DNA of 64,000 nt from positions 62,001 to 126,000 of the forward strand of contig NZ_CP008747.1 of assembly GCF_000816085.1 (NCBI RefSeq). Direction: 5' to 3'. The first letter of the stretch is position 1, and every line of letters begins with the position of its first letter. Of this stretch, positions 9,493-19,016 are shown piece by piece. The notes under the pieces were generated by a model, which saw nothing but the letters and a program-made list of their open reading frames with translations, searched no databases and had not been told where the DNA came from. Position numbers and translations under genes: made by a program. The DNA comes from Staphylococcus hyicus. GTDB lineage: Bacteria; Bacillota; Bacilli; Staphylococcales; Staphylococcaceae.

Positions 9493-10839
9493 TTGAAGAA
9501 TACTTTATATAATTTAATAAATAACCTTAAGTATGAAGTGTGCAATTATGATATATATGGTTATAAATTGAATAACTTGAATAACTTGAAATACAATATA
9601 TGTAGTAGTTCTAAAAGCGTTTTAAAAGAAGATTTTATGATGTATGAAATGAATAATTTAACATATATAGGTATTGGCAAAGCAATAGAGGTTAAGGTGA
9701 CTAGTAAAAAAATTATTATTGAATGTAGAGAATCAAAAGTAAAAAAAGTCGAATATTTTACATCATTGAATAATTTGTTGAAACAAATACAAGAAGCACT
9801 TGAAGAAAATAATATAAGTAATTTTGGATATATCAATTATAATTTAGCAAAATATTTATATCAGTGTAATGATTCTGATAAAGATGAAGAATTATTGTAT
9901 TTTTTTGTACCAACTATAGAAGTGAAACTAAGTAAAGGGAATATGAGTGTGAGTTATTTAAACAAAAATCCATTTAATGACTTGGATGAAATATATAAAG
10001 AAATGACGGTAAATCATTTACCGCTTAAACATGATACAGAAGAGTCGTTGTTAAATCAAAAAAGTGATTTGTATAAAAAGAATGTAGATAAAGCAGTGGA
10101 AGATATAAAAAATAAAATTTACTCTAAGGTAATTCTTTCTCGAAAAATCAATATATCAGAAAAAATCAATATGCTACATAGCTATTTTTTAGGTCTTAAA
10201 ATTAACAATCCTGCACGTTCATATTTATATAATATCAATGGCATGGAGTTATTTGGTTTTTCTCCTGAAACCATCGTCCAAGTAGATAATAATAACAAAG
10301 TCCTCACGTTCCCATTAGCTGGTACAAGAAAAAACAAAGAACATTTAAAAAAAGAATTATTGACTGATATCAAAGAAGTTGGAGAACATGCTGTTTCAGT
10401 TAAATTAGCTATAGAAGAACTAAAAAATGTGTGTAAATCAGATACTATCAAAGTAGATGAATTCATGAACATTTATGAGAGGGGATCAGTACAACATTTA
10501 GGTTCTGTTGTATCAGGTTTTCTTAAGAACAAAAATTATTGGGAAGCACTTTTAGCTTTATATCCTGCTGTAACAGCTTCAGGAATTCCTAAAAAAGAAA
10601 GCATACAAGCAATTGAAAAATATGAAGATACACCGCGAAATCTATATAGTGGAGGAGTGTTTCTAATAAATAAAGATTTCGGATTTGATGTGGCCTTAAT
10701 ATTGAGAACTGTCTTTCAAGATAAACATGAAACATTTGCAAGAGCTGGAGCAGGAATTGTTGAGAAATCAGAACCTGATAGAGAATTAGAAGAGACTCGT
10801 GAAAAGTTAAATTCAATTATAACAGCATTGACTTTATAA
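9493..10839 (+). CDS. Salicylate synthase (isochorismate synthase/pyruvate lyase, MbtI/Irp9/YbtS type)
   Basis: About 448 residues of the chorismate-binding (anthranilate synthase component I-like) family. The C-terminal half holds the active-site signatures VTASGIPK, LYSGGVF and GAGIVEKSEP-x-x-E. TASGIPK is the form seen in salicylate synthases, which turn chorismate into isochorismate and then salicylate plus pyruvate with Mg2+. The salicylate would prime the NRPS through a salicyl-AMP ligase, presumably upstream of the window. I prefer the TTG at 9493, placed after GAGGTGAAGG, over the GTG at 9484 that lies inside that ribosome-binding site. It is the last gene of the operon; no clear hairpin terminator follows. 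Confidence 0.9.
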   Translation: MKNTLYNLINNLKYEVCNYDIYGYKLNNLNNLKYNICSSSKSVLKEDFMMYEMNNLTYIGIGKAIEVKVTSKKIIIECRESKVKKVEYFTSLNNLLKQIQEALEENNISNFGYINYNLAKYLYQCNDSDKDEELLYFFVPTIEVKLSKGNMSVSYLNKNPFNDLDEIYKEMTVNHLPLKHDTEESLLNQKSDLYKKNVDKAVEDIKNKIYSKVILSRKINISEKINMLHSYFLGLKINNPARSYLYNINGMELFGFSPETIVQVDNNNKVLTFPLAGTRKNKEHLKKELLTDIKEVGEHAVSVKLAIEELKNVCKSDTIKVDEFMNIYERGSVQHLGSVVSGFLKNKNYWEALLALYPAVTASGIPKKESIQAIEKYEDTPRNLYSGGVFLINKDFGFDVALILRTVFQDKHETFARAGAGIVEKSEPDRELEETREKLNSIITALTL

Positions 10840-11340
10840 ATTATTTAGAGATAAACATCTATAAGTGTCCATTATAAAACTTTTCGCAACTTGCTTTATA
10901 TAAAGTCAAGAACGAGGAGCAAATTATAGATTTTGATTGATAATGATTGACTAATAAAGTAGTGTTTTTGGCGACAATAACTATTGAGGACTATGTTGTG
11001 AAATGAGTAATTTTATCAACTGATAATCAATTATAATGAATAAATTAAGAAATCACCTTTATAATCATATATAGAATCAACTTATGATTCAATCCATGAA
11101 AATAGCGCGCGTTTTATTTATAATTACCAAGAAAAATAGTTAAGCGTATCTTATGAGAATGCTACTTTGAAGGAACTAAAAGGTAGTAAGGTATTCATTA
11201 ATAAGTCCCAATTAGCGTACAGATTGTTTACGAGATACAAAATCATTAGTTAAAGTAGAATTATAAACCTCATGAATAATCAATAAACTCAGAAAAACCG
11301 TTAATGATTGAATAACATTAATATCTAGTATAACCATTTT
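10840..11340. other. Non-coding, apparently decayed stretch downstream of the siderophore operon
   Basis: No ORF with coding character is visible. Short GATAATGAT-like and TGATAATCA-like blocks (around 10938-10950 and 11022-11034) resemble half Fur boxes but are not full palindromes. A short open stretch around 11142-11251 reads like part of an old gene (…LKELKGSKVFINKS…) that I cannot identify. It looks like a junction where accessory DNA has been lost. Confidence 0.4.
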
Positions 11341-11628
11341 CTAATTTAAAGAAAATTGGTCTAGAATTACTGTTAATTTTCTCCTTTTATTAATATCAGG
11401 CCTCCTTACGAAAGTTAAATTGAGGTTTCTAATTTTTTTAAGTGTTTCTATATCAATATTTGTATTGTGAAAAGCCCAATTAAACATGTCGTCTGTCATA
11501 TTTTTATGGGAAAGTGTTTTTAAATACAATTCTTCTTTTGAAGGATTATATTTATTCGTATTGGTGTAAATAGTATCTTTATTGTAATTTATATAAACAA
11601 AATTGTTGTTAATAATAATGTCTTCCAA
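11341..11628 (-). CDS. Hypothetical protein, possible gene remnant
   Basis: A 95-residue reading frame from a TTG, with no convincing ribosome-binding site. The frame stays open upstream to about 11712 (…NIFLGLLSFITVNRTLDEF…) without an ATG, so this may be the 3' end of a broken gene rather than a complete one. It is Asn/Ile/Lys-rich and AT-rich like the preceding operon, ending in a basic RRPDINKRRK stretch. I do not recognise it and assign no function. It lies in an otherwise gene-poor 1.9-kb segment. Confidence 0.3.
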   Translation of the reverse strand: MEDIIINNNFVYINYNKDTIYTNTNKYNPSKEELYLKTLSHKNMTDDMFNWAFHNTNIDIETLKKIRNLNLTFVRRPDINKRRKLTVILDQFSLN

Positions 11629-12144
11629 TTTAATGTAAAATTCATCAAGGGTTCTATTTACAGTTATAAAAGATAATAAGCCTAGAAATATATTATGTAA
11701 ATATTTAGAGTCCTAGGGTATTAAAATACAAAGCTAATTAAAACCATCCATGCGAACGGGTGGTTTTAATTTGTGTAAATAATCTAGATTTCTATTCATA
11801 TGTATAGCATTTATCATATATGTAACTTTTATTGTTGTATTAACAATAAATAGGTCATATTCGCCTCAATCTAAACCACTTTCTAAATGTATAAATAGGG
11901 TGGATTTTCTTGTAGTTTTTTCACTATCTTGTTAATAACAAAATTTCATTAATAATATTTTTAGGTATAATATCATCTATTTCGCGATTTTTGCATTAGG
12001 AATGTTCTTTCGCTCAGATTACATTCTGGATAGTGTAAATGTGATTCTAAATATTTGCTGGATATAATGCGAAATTTGTTACTGAGAAAAATTTTATTAA
12101 TGCGCTAAGATACAATAACATTACAATGAATAAAGTGAGAGTAG
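11629..12144. other. Intergenic stretch with one terminator-like hairpin
   Basis: No credible gene apart from the upstream extension of the 11341-11628 frame. It contains an inverted repeat at 11737-11770 (annotated separately). The rest is AT-rich and featureless to reading. Confidence 0.35.
11737..11770. terminator. Terminator-like hairpin
   Basis: ATTAAAACCATCC pairs with GGGTGGTTTTAAT across a short loop (one G-U pair), with A and T runs at the two ends, so it could act in either direction. No intact gene ends directly at it, which fits loss of neighbouring coding sequence. Confidence 0.55.
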
Positions 12145-12321
12145 ATGCTAAAATCCAAACATTTAAAAGTGGCTGATGTAAAAAAAGCATATGCGGGATA
12201 TAAAATGACAGAAGATAAGTTACACGGAGCAATCATGTTCAATGTGAACGGACAACAAATTAGCTTTGCATATAATGGAAAATATGTTGAGAAAGTAATG
12301 ATTGGCCGCTATCATGCGTAA
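12145..12321 (+). CDS. Small hypothetical protein (58 aa), possibly the remnant of a longer gene
   Basis: ATG at 12145 to TAA at 12321 gives 58 residues (MLKSKHLKVADVKKAY… ending GRYHA) with plausible coding composition. Just upstream, in another frame, ATG at 12127 reads NKVRVDAKIQTFKSG and then stops, so a one-base shift would join the two into a longer protein. This suggests either a genuine small gene or a frameshifted remnant. No strong ribosome-binding site. A terminator follows at 12373. Function unknown. Confidence 0.35.
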   Translation: MLKSKHLKVADVKKAYAGYKMTEDKLHGAIMFNVNGQQISFAYNGKYVEKVMIGRYHA

Positions 12322-12372
12322 AATATAGATATTGGAATAGGGGCTGGGATATAGAATCTTAGCTATTAAAAA

Positions 12373-12410
12373 AACACCGCAAAATTCATTTCAAAGGATT
12401 TTGTGGTGTT
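12373..12410. terminator. Rho-independent terminator, probably bidirectional
   Basis: AACACCGCAAAAT pairs with ATTTTGTGGTGTT around a loop, preceded by an A run and followed by TTT. It follows the small ORF at 12145-12321. Confidence 0.7.
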
Positions 12411-12621
12411 TTGCGCTCTAATTCTGTTTAAAATTAGCACTAATCATGCTAATTTACTTAGGTTGAGTGTCATGAAAATATTATATTTTCACATTCGACT
12501 TTAGATGGAGTACGTACGACAATCTATTGAAGTCTTAATTAGCTTTCAGATTCCTTAAAGTACTATTTTGTTTGTGGATATTTTTTTTACACATTAGGGC
12601 TTTATTTTCGAAATAAAATAT

Positions 12622-12669
12622 AAAGAGAATCGATTAAGTAAAAATGATTTTACCTGATTGATTCTCTTT
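12622..12669 (-). terminator. Terminator downstream of sbi
   Basis: AAAGAGAATC at 12622-12631 pairs perfectly with GATTCTCTTT at 12660-12669, and inner bases extend the stem. It lies about 45 bases past the sbi stop on the minus strand. Confidence 0.65.
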
Positions 12670-12712
12670 TTCGGCTAGGAATTATGTCCTAGTTTTTTTG
12701 ATTTTCAATTAA

Positions 12713-14146
12713 TTATTTCCAAAGCGATGAAATAAAGCTTGTAAATGATTTGCTCAATGAACTTACTGTATTTGCTGTATCGATAGTTGTTTTAACGAAA
12801 CTTGGGTTTTTATAGAATGCATATAAAACTTTACCTGTATTAATGCCTTCAGTAACGTAGTTTCTTACTTTAGCGTATGAGTTGTAGAGAGCTCCATTTT
12901 TTCCTTCAATTTTAATTGGAGTAATATGCGATTTCCATCCATCACCTAAAGTTGCTAATACGATTGGATCAATTAAACGTTTATATTTAAAGTATTTGTC
13001 AGCATAAAATTTAGCATTGTCATATTTTGTTTTATAACTGTTGTACGTATCTGTTACGTATTTATAACCGTTATTGAATGTTTCACTGATGTAGTTTTTA
13101 AATGCTTGATAGTAACCAGGTGATTTTGGTGCTGTTTCTGTTTTCGCTGGTGCTTCTACTTTTGGTGCTTCTGTGTTTTGATTAGATGATAATGTTTCTG
13201 TCGCTACTGTTGTTTTTGAAGTCGCATGTTTTTGAATGATTAAGTCTAATTGTTTTTGTAAACGCTCTTGCATATAGTGTGGTGCTTTGTTCACTTCACG
13301 TTGTGCTTGACGACGGTTTTTAACAGTGTCTGCTTTTTCCAATGTTGTTAATGCTTCGTTAATTTTACGGACTTGTGCGTCTTGACGTGCATAGGCATCT
13401 TGAATGCTATTGTGAGTTGTGTCAGCTGCTTTTTGAGCATTTGCTTCGTGTTGTGCAATGATTAAATCGAGTTGTTTTTGTAATTGTTCTTTAACGTCTA
13501 ATGGCGCTTTATTAACGTTACGTTGTGCGTTGCGTCGGTTATCGATTGAGTCTGTTTTTAATAATTCGGATAGTGATGTGTTTGCGTCTGATGTTAGTTC
13601 GTTATGACGTGCGAATGCTTGTTCTCTTGTGAGGTGCCCTGTGTTTTGCGTTGATTCATTTAAGTTTGGAGTGTGTTCTGGAGTTGTAGATTCTAAGTTG
13701 TTGTTTGTGTGTGTTTCAGTGTGTAATGTTTGGTACCATACGTCTTGGCTTTTGTCTGGATTCTTTTGGATTTCTGCGAGTGCTTCTGTTTTTTGGTTCT
13801 CAGATAAATTTTCATTGTTTAAAATTTCATAAAATGCGTTTTGTTGTCCAGCACGTCGCTCTTGATTGTTGCTGTCTTTGATGGATTCTGAGAAAACTTC
13901 TTGTGCGCGCTCAGGCTGTGTACGTAATGTTTGAATATAGTGGTTACGTTGTTCTTCTGTGATACCTTCTAAGTGCAATACTTTGTAAAATGCGCGTTGT
14001 GCGTCAGTCACGTCGCTCGTTTGTGTGTGTTGTGCAGGTGTTGTTTCTGTTGATTCTGCTGCTTTCGCTTCCCCATTAGCTACCATTGTTGCAAGTGTGA
14101 TTGTTGCTGCTCCCATTAGCAATCTAGAAATATTTTTGTTTTTCAT
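12713..14146 (-). CDS. sbi: Immunoglobulin- and complement-binding protein Sbi
   Basis: A 477-residue exported protein. Signal peptide about residues 1-30 (ANGEAKAAE). Two three-helix Ig-binding domains follow: domain I near 45-95 ([31 protein letters not shown]) and domain II near 97-145 ([19 protein letters not shown]). Two further helical repeats at about 175-237 and 248-308 share NRR-x-AQR-x-VNKAP and LQKQLDLII, the signature of the complement C3-binding domain of S. aureus Sbi. A short proline-rich linker and a Tyr-rich C-terminal region follow. There is no LPXTG, as expected: Sbi is secreted or held by lipoteichoic acid. It binds IgG Fc and diverts complement. It is slightly longer than S. 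aureus Sbi (about 436 aa). A SaeR-like repeat lies upstream. Confidence 0.93.
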   Translation of the reverse strand: MKNKNISRLLMGAATITLATMVANGEAKAAESTETTPAQHTQTSDVTDAQRAFYKVLHLEGITEEQRNHYIQTLRTQPERAQEVFSESIKDSNNQERRAGQQNAFYEILNNENLSENQKTEALAEIQKNPDKSQDVWYQTLHTETHTNNNLESTTPEHTPNLNESTQNTGHLTREQAFARHNELTSDANTSLSELLKTDSIDNRRNAQRNVNKAPLDVKEQLQKQLDLIIAQHEANAQKAADTTHNSIQDAYARQDAQVRKINEALTTLEKADTVKNRRQAQREVNKAPHYMQERLQKQLDLIIQKHATSKTTVATETLSSNQNTEAPKVEAPAKTETAPKSPGYYQAFKNYISETFNNGYKYVTDTYNSYKTKYDNAKFYADKYFKYKRLIDPIVLATLGDGWKSHITPIKIEGKNGALYNSYAKVRNYVTEGINTGKVLYAFYKNPSFVKTTIDTANTVSSLSKSFTSFISSLWK

Positions 14147-14224
14147 AACTATCCCTTTCTTTTTTTAAATAGAATAACTTTTATTAACGTAAAAAAGTAT
14201 AACACGCAACCAATTTGAGTAACA

Positions 14225-14240
14225 TTAAATATTTCTTAAA
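14225..14240 (-). promoter_or_regulatory. SaeR-like direct repeat upstream of sbi
   Basis: On the plus strand TTAAA-N6-TTAAA, i.e. TTTAA-N6-TTTAA toward sbi. This has the spacing of the SaeR site GTTAA-N6-GTTAA with one mismatch per half. sbi is SaeRS-controlled in S. aureus. The AT-rich background makes chance matches likely. Confidence 0.35.
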
Positions 14241-14612
14241 TATAGAGGTTGTAATCAAAGTTTATAAAATATTTGATAATTCGACACTTTTTTGGGGTGC
14301 TATGCATTTGAATATAAATTTGTGTAGTGATGTGACGTCACAAAGTAAGTGGTCATTATGACAATGATGGCAAGAAGGGTGCCTTTATTTAAGTGATCCT
14401 TAAAAGAGACTGCATCTTATGAAAGTTGTGTTTATATGAAAGTGAATTAAACATGAACAATATGATATATATTTTCTTCTATATTGTGGTTGTAAATGTG
14501 ACTCTTATTGTATACATTCTTTAGTCACCATTCATTGTGTATGTCAAGCGAGGTTGAAAAGCGGTAGTGTCAATGTTATGTAGAAGATACATAGGGGTAT
14601 ACGAAAAGTTAA

Positions 14613-14655
14613 GCCCTCCCTCAGTCTACCTTGACGGATGAGCGTGAGGAAGGGC
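14613..14655 (-). terminator. Terminator-like hairpin after kdpC
   Basis: GCCCTCCCTCA pairs with TGAGGAAGGGC (one mismatched or G-U position) around a 21-base loop, immediately past the kdpC stop. The T tail on the minus strand is weak. Confidence 0.55.
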
Positions 14656-14663
14656 GTTGATTT

Positions 14664-15245
14664 TTAACGATGCATAGCGTGCTTGATGTCTAGGTTCACA
14701 GCGAGTACGTTGACGATATCTGATTCGGATTGATGTAGCGTATGATTGTCAATTATAGATTGTATCGTTGTTATGGATAAGCCACTATGTTTGGCGATAC
14801 GGTGTATTTGCATATTTGCTGCTTGTTTCGTAATTTGGCTATCTAATCCTGAGCCTGATGCAGTTAAGATATTTACCGGGACATCGTTAGGTTGAACCCC
14901 GTTGTTTTGACTGAATATTTTACGGTCTTTAGCGACGCGGTCGAGTAACGTTTGATTTTGATTGCTAAGGTTTGTACCGCCTGTCACTGGTTGGATATGG
15001 TCTGGGTTATCGGTGACCGGATATGAACTGTAATGGTGAGGTGATGGTCGTCCATGTAGGTAGTATGGCGATGTAAAATCTTGACCAATGCGTTCAGAAC
15101 CGACAATTTTACCATTGTCTTTGATCAAACTCCCGTTCGCTTGATAATGAAAACACGTTTGACCCACTGCGGTTGTAAGTATAGGGTACACAAAACCACA
15201 TATGACGAACACCAATAGTGTTGTCAAAATTGAACTTTTAAACAT
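14664..15245 (-). CDS. kdpC: Potassium-transporting ATPase KdpC subunit
   Basis: 193 residues with one N-terminal membrane segment (about residues 5-28) and an extracytoplasmic KdpC domain. It shows the family blocks LLVFVICGFVYPILTT, VGSERIGQDF, YLHGRPS and LTASGSGLDSQIT. KdpC is the small chaperone-like subunit that stabilises the KdpFABC K+ pump. I chose the ATG at 15245, preceded by AGAAGG, over an in-frame TTG at 15263. It lies 14 bases after the kdpB stop, as the last gene of kdpFABC. Confidence 0.95.
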   Translation of the reverse strand: MFKSSILTTLLVFVICGFVYPILTTAVGQTCFHYQANGSLIKDNGKIVGSERIGQDFTSPYYLHGRPSPHHYSSYPVTDNPDHIQPVTGGTNLSNQNQTLLDRVAKDRKIFSQNNGVQPNDVPVNILTASGSGLDSQITKQAANMQIHRIAKHSGLSITTIQSIIDNHTLHQSESDIVNVLAVNLDIKHAMHR

Positions 15246-15259
15246 AGTATTACCTTCTC

Positions 15260-17254
15260 TCAAAATAGATTGATGATGATATCTATAAGTTTGATACCGA
15301 TAAATGGTGTAAGGATGCCGCCAAGTCCAAAAATCAACGTATTGTTTAACAGCAAACGACTTTGAGTTGTTGGTCTGAATTTAACCCCTTTTAAGGCGAT
15401 AGGGATTAATAAAGGAATAATGATAGCATTGAAAATTAATGCCGATAGGATAGCTGAATGACTCGTTTGTAGATGCATAATGTTTAAACTATTTATCGCG
15501 GGCATCCAAGGTAAAAAGAGTGCTGGGATGATTGCAAAGTATTTTGCAATATCATTAGCAATACTAAAAGTCGTTAAGGCGCCACGTGTAATTAATAATT
15601 GTTTCCCAATTTCTACAATCTCAATTAGTTTTGTTGGATCAGAATCTAAGTCAATCATATTGCTTGCTTCTTTCGCGGCGATGGTTCCAGAGTTCATCGC
15701 CACGCCTACGTTAGCGAGTGCAAGGGCAGGGGCATCGTTGGTACCATCCCCTGTCATTGCGATGACTTTGCCTTGTGCTTGCGCCTCTTTAATAACGCGT
15801 GTTTTATCTTCAGGTTTACATTCGGCGATAAAACGGTCTACTCCGGCTTCTTGTGCGATGGACGCAGCTGTGAGTGGGTTGTCCCCGGTACACATTACGG
15901 TTTCGATGCCCATTTTACGCAATACAGTAAAGCGTTCAGGTAGCCCTGGTTTAACGATGTCTTTTAAATAAATGACACCATAAATTTGTGTATGATCCAT
16001 GACGACAAGAGGTGTTCCTCCTTGATGTGCCACTTCATCTGTTAACGACAATAAATCTTCAGGTATCGCAATATCCCATTTTTTAGCGCGTTTTATAACG
16101 GCATCTACAGCTCCTTTAAGGTGAAGTTGACCGTCTATCTCAATGCCACTCATTCGCGTTTCAGCAGTAAATGGAATGACTGTATAACGACTAGGGGGTG
16201 TAATGTGCGTGCCTTGTGATGCGCCAAATGTGACGATAGAACGTCCTTCTGGCGTATCATCATCATAAGAACTGAGTACGGCTTCTTGTGTTAATACGTC
16301 TTGTGTCACCCCGCTGACAGGGTAAAAGGCATGTGCCATACGGTTACCAAAGGTGATGGTCCCGGTTTTATCGAGAATCATCATATCCACATCACCACAT
16401 GCTTCGACGGCTTTCCCGCTTTTGGCAATGACGTTGAAGCGGGTAACCCGATCCATCCCGGCAATGCCAATCGCTGAAAGTAATCCCCCAATGGTAGTCG
16501 GGATTAGACAAATAAATAGTGCAATTAAAGCCGTCGTCGATAAATCATAATGTAAGTGTCGTGCAATGGGGACTAAAGTAACGATGACGATTAAAAATAT
16601 GAGCGTCAAACTGATTAACAAGGTCGACAAAGCAAGTTCATTTGGTGTCTTTTGACGCGAAGCGCCCTCGACTAATGCAATCATTTTATCGAGAAAGGAG
16701 TCGCCCGCTGCGGCTGTAACTTTGATTTTCAACTGATCGCTGACAACGACCGTTCCCCCAATGACACTCGAAAAATCGCCGCCTGATTCTTTTGCGACAG
16801 GTGCAGATTCTCCTGTGATGGCGGATTCATCGACCATTGCAATGCCTTCAATGATTTCACCATCACAAGGAATGGTTTCGCCATTTTTTACAAGTACAAT
16901 ATCCCCTTTATTAAGCTTGGTTGCAGGGATGGTATGTTCTTGGTGATCTTTAAGACGTCTGGCAGTCATCTCTTTTTTCTTCATACGGAGGGCACTGGCT
17001 TCTGCCTTACCACGTCCTTCTGCAAGACTTTCTGCAAAGTTGGCGAACAATATCGTTATTAATAAAACGACTGCAATAGTCCAGTGGTAAGGGCCTGCAG
17101 GTTTCATAGAAAATAAGGATGGAAAGATGCCACCCAACACCGTCACAAAAAAGGTCATTAAGACGACAAACATAACAGGGTTTTTAATCATTTTTGTTGG
17201 ATTAAGTTTCACAAACGCTTGTCCAACGGCGGATTTTAAAAGTTCTTGTTTCAT
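15260..17254 (-). CDS. kdpB: Potassium-transporting P-type ATPase KdpB subunit
   Basis: 664 residues, the ATP-hydrolysing subunit of the high-affinity K+ pump. Visible P-type motifs in order: TGES (actuator), DKTGT phosphorylation site within [14 protein letters not shown], and [11 protein letters not shown] hinge. Membrane segments lie near both ends. Length is normal for the family. The ATG overlaps the kdpA stop (ATGA) and its ribosome-binding site (AGGAGGAG) lies inside kdpA, so translation is coupled. Induced in staphylococci by osmotic or K+ stress through KdpDE. Confidence 0.97.
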   Translation of the reverse strand: MKQELLKSAVGQAFVKLNPTKMIKNPVMFVVLMTFFVTVLGGIFPSLFSMKPAGPYHWTIAVVLLITILFANFAESLAEGRGKAEASALRMKKKEMTARRLKDHQEHTIPATKLNKGDIVLVKNGETIPCDGEIIEGIAMVDESAITGESAPVAKESGGDFSSVIGGTVVVSDQLKIKVTAAAGDSFLDKMIALVEGASRQKTPNELALSTLLISLTLIFLIVIVTLVPIARHLHYDLSTTALIALFICLIPTTIGGLLSAIGIAGMDRVTRFNVIAKSGKAVEACGDVDMMILDKTGTITFGNRMAHAFYPVSGVTQDVLTQEAVLSSYDDDTPEGRSIVTFGASQGTHITPPSRYTVIPFTAETRMSGIEIDGQLHLKGAVDAVIKRAKKWDIAIPEDLLSLTDEVAHQGGTPLVVMDHTQIYGVIYLKDIVKPGLPERFTVLRKMGIETVMCTGDNPLTAASIAQEAGVDRFIAECKPEDKTRVIKEAQAQGKVIAMTGDGTNDAPALALANVGVAMNSGTIAAKEASNMIDLDSDPTKLIEIVEIGKQLLITRGALTTFSIANDIAKYFAIIPALFLPWMPAINSLNIMHLQTSHSAILSALIFNAIIIPLLIPIALKGVKFRPTTQSRLLLNNTLIFGLGGILTPFIGIKLIDIIINLF

Positions 17255-18921
17255 AATACTCCTCCTAGAGACGTCAAATACTCACCAATAGGACCTAGTA
17301 CGAGAGCAGGTAAGAATGTGAGTGCACTTATTGTCAAAATAATGACAACTAAAAGTACATTAAAGACTGTAGTATCTATAGCCATTTCATTGGCTGTGTT
17401 TTGTACGGGTTTTCTGACAAGTAATGAGGCTACGAAGAGTTGAAGTATCATCGCAGGATAACGCCCGAAAAACATGGCACAACCTGTAGTGATGTTCCAA
17501 AGTCGAGTGTGATCTTGTAATCCTTCAAATCCTGATCCATTATTTGCACTCGCTGACGTAAATTCATAGAGGACTTGTGAGATACCATGGGCACCCGGAT
17601 TAGTCATGGCATGCATCATTTGTGGATAAATGAAAGTTAGACATGTTAGCCCCAAGATGATGAATGGATGAATAATAAGGATAATAGAAATGAGTGTCAT
17701 TTCTTTACTTTCAAGACGTTTTCCGAAAAGTTGTGGTGTACGTCCAATCATGAGTCCTGCAATGAATAACGTTAATAACACGTACGTCATAAAGTTTAAA
17801 AAGCCTACACCCGCCCCTCCAAAAATAGCATTAATCATCATGAGCATCAGTGGTACCATTCCGCCGAGTGCCGTTAAAGAATCATGCATATGATTGACAG
17901 CACCAGTGGTAAAGCTCGTAGTGACTATAGCGAAAAGGGCACTTTGCGTCATCCCAAAACGCGTTTCTTTCCCTTCAAAATTGGCACCCGGAATGTGAGG
18001 GTTTCCCATATACTCTGCAGTAATGTGTACGATAAAACAAAGTGTGAAAATGAGTAATAGTAAGCCAACGAAATAAAACGCTTGATTTTTAGAAGGGAAG
18101 TTCTTTTTATATAATATGATGCCAAATAAAATGAACATTGCCCCTGGCAGAATCATCATAGAAATCATGTCTACCATATTTGTCACAACGGTAGGGTTTT
18201 CAAAAGGCATCGCACTATTTGCGCTAAAAAAACCGCCCCCATTCGTACCGAGATGTTTAATGCTTTCGAGTGAGGCGACAGGACCTAAAGGTAACGCTTG
18301 GATGCGATGGTCGATTGTCGAAATATATAAGTTTTTGTTCAACGTTTGTATGACACCCTCATGCATCAAAAGCAAATTGATGATACATGAAAGCGGAAGT
18401 AACACTAATGCAATGACTTTGATGACATCGGAGTTAAAGTGACCTACGCAATCACTAGTGCCCGTCATTCGTCTGATAAAGGCAAGTGCCACCGATAAAC
18501 CCGAAGCTGCGGACAGAAACATCAAAAAAGTAATCACTATCATTTGTGATAAATAACTTAGACTTGTTTCACCAGCGTAATGTTGTAAGTTGGTATTAGT
18601 AATAAAGGAAATGACAGTGTGAAATACCATGTCCGGTGTCATATTATCAATATGATTTGGGTTGAGCCATAAGCCATGTTGTAAACGTAATATGGCGTAA
18701 CATATTACTGTCGCAATCCCATTGGTGAGTAGTAAACTTTTAAGATATGCTTTACCGGTTTGCGCAGATGTTTTTACTTTTAGAACATGCGTCAACGTAT
18801 TTTCTAACTTTGCATAGTGCGTATAGATATAACTTTTACTGTTGAAAAAGATGTGATAGAGGTACCACGCTAAGAGAGTGGCGAGCACTATAAATATGCT
18901 AATTAAAAGTAACCAATCCAT
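17251..18921 (-). CDS. kdpA: Potassium-transporting ATPase KdpA subunit
   Basis: 556-residue polytopic membrane protein, the K+-selective channel-like subunit of KdpFABC. It contains the repeated selectivity-loop blocks expected of KdpA, including [33 protein letters not shown] and [13 protein letters not shown]. It starts behind AAAGGAG and follows kdpF directly. Length is typical. Confidence 0.97.
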   Translation of the reverse strand: MDWLLLISIFIVLATLLAWYLYHIFFNSKSYIYTHYAKLENTLTHVLKVKTSAQTGKAYLKSLLLTNGIATVICYAILRLQHGLWLNPNHIDNMTPDMVFHTVISFITNTNLQHYAGETSLSYLSQMIVITFLMFLSAASGLSVALAFIRRMTGTSDCVGHFNSDVIKVIALVLLPLSCIINLLLMHEGVIQTLNKNLYISTIDHRIQALPLGPVASLESIKHLGTNGGGFFSANSAMPFENPTVVTNMVDMISMMILPGAMFILFGIILYKKNFPSKNQAFYFVGLLLLIFTLCFIVHITAEYMGNPHIPGANFEGKETRFGMTQSALFAIVTTSFTTGAVNHMHDSLTALGGMVPLMLMMINAIFGGAGVGFLNFMTYVLLTLFIAGLMIGRTPQLFGKRLESKEMTLISIILIIHPFIILGLTCLTFIYPQMMHAMTNPGAHGISQVLYEFTSASANNGSGFEGLQDHTRLWNITTGCAMFFGRYPAMILQLFVASLLVRKPVQNTANEMAIDTTVFNVLLVVIILTISALTFLPALVLGPIGEYLTSLGGVL

Positions 18922-18938
18922 TAACCATTACTCCTTTA

Positions 18939-19016
18939 TTAGTATCTTTCTGGGTAAATAAGCACATGTATCAGGTATATAAAAATACATATAATAATGA
19001 AAAGTAGCACCATCAT
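18939..19016 (-). CDS. kdpF: KdpF, small subunit of the Kdp K+ pump
   Basis: 25 residues: a single hydrophobic helix (MMVLLFIIICIFIYLIHVLI) followed by YPERY. Length, one membrane span and the final aromatic/charged tail match KdpF, which stabilises the complex. It ends 17 bases before kdpA. Its ATG lies within the last codons of an upstream 34-codon ORF (ATGATG containing TGA), suggesting translational coupling. An ATG three bases further in is possible. Confidence 0.8.
   Translation of the reverse strand: MMVLLFIIICIFIYLIHVLIYPERY

Larger units (their letters stand above)
12322..12712. other. Intergenic stretch with two terminators and a further hairpin
   Basis: Besides the terminators at 12373-12410 and 12622-12669 there is an 8-bp inverted repeat AAATTAGC/GCTAATTT at 12431-12455. 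GGGGCTGGGATATAGAA near 12340 resembles a short motif common in staphylococcal intergenic DNA ahead of terminators. No gene seen. Confidence 0.4.
14147..14663. other. Intergenic region between sbi and kdpC, with sbi promoter region
   Basis: Holds the sbi upstream region, a SaeR-like repeat (14225-14240), a perfect 12-bp palindrome TGTGACGTCACA at 14331-14342 of unknown role, and the kdp terminator at 14613-14655. No gene seen. Confidence 0.45.

Noticed and set aside
10930..11040. GATAATGAT and TGATAATCA blocks as Fur boxes
   Set aside because: Only half-sites match; no gene follows them, so not called as functional operators.
15480..15971. 163-codon ORF antisense to kdpB
   Set aside because: Shadow of a strongly conserved gene; composition reflects the complement of kdpB.
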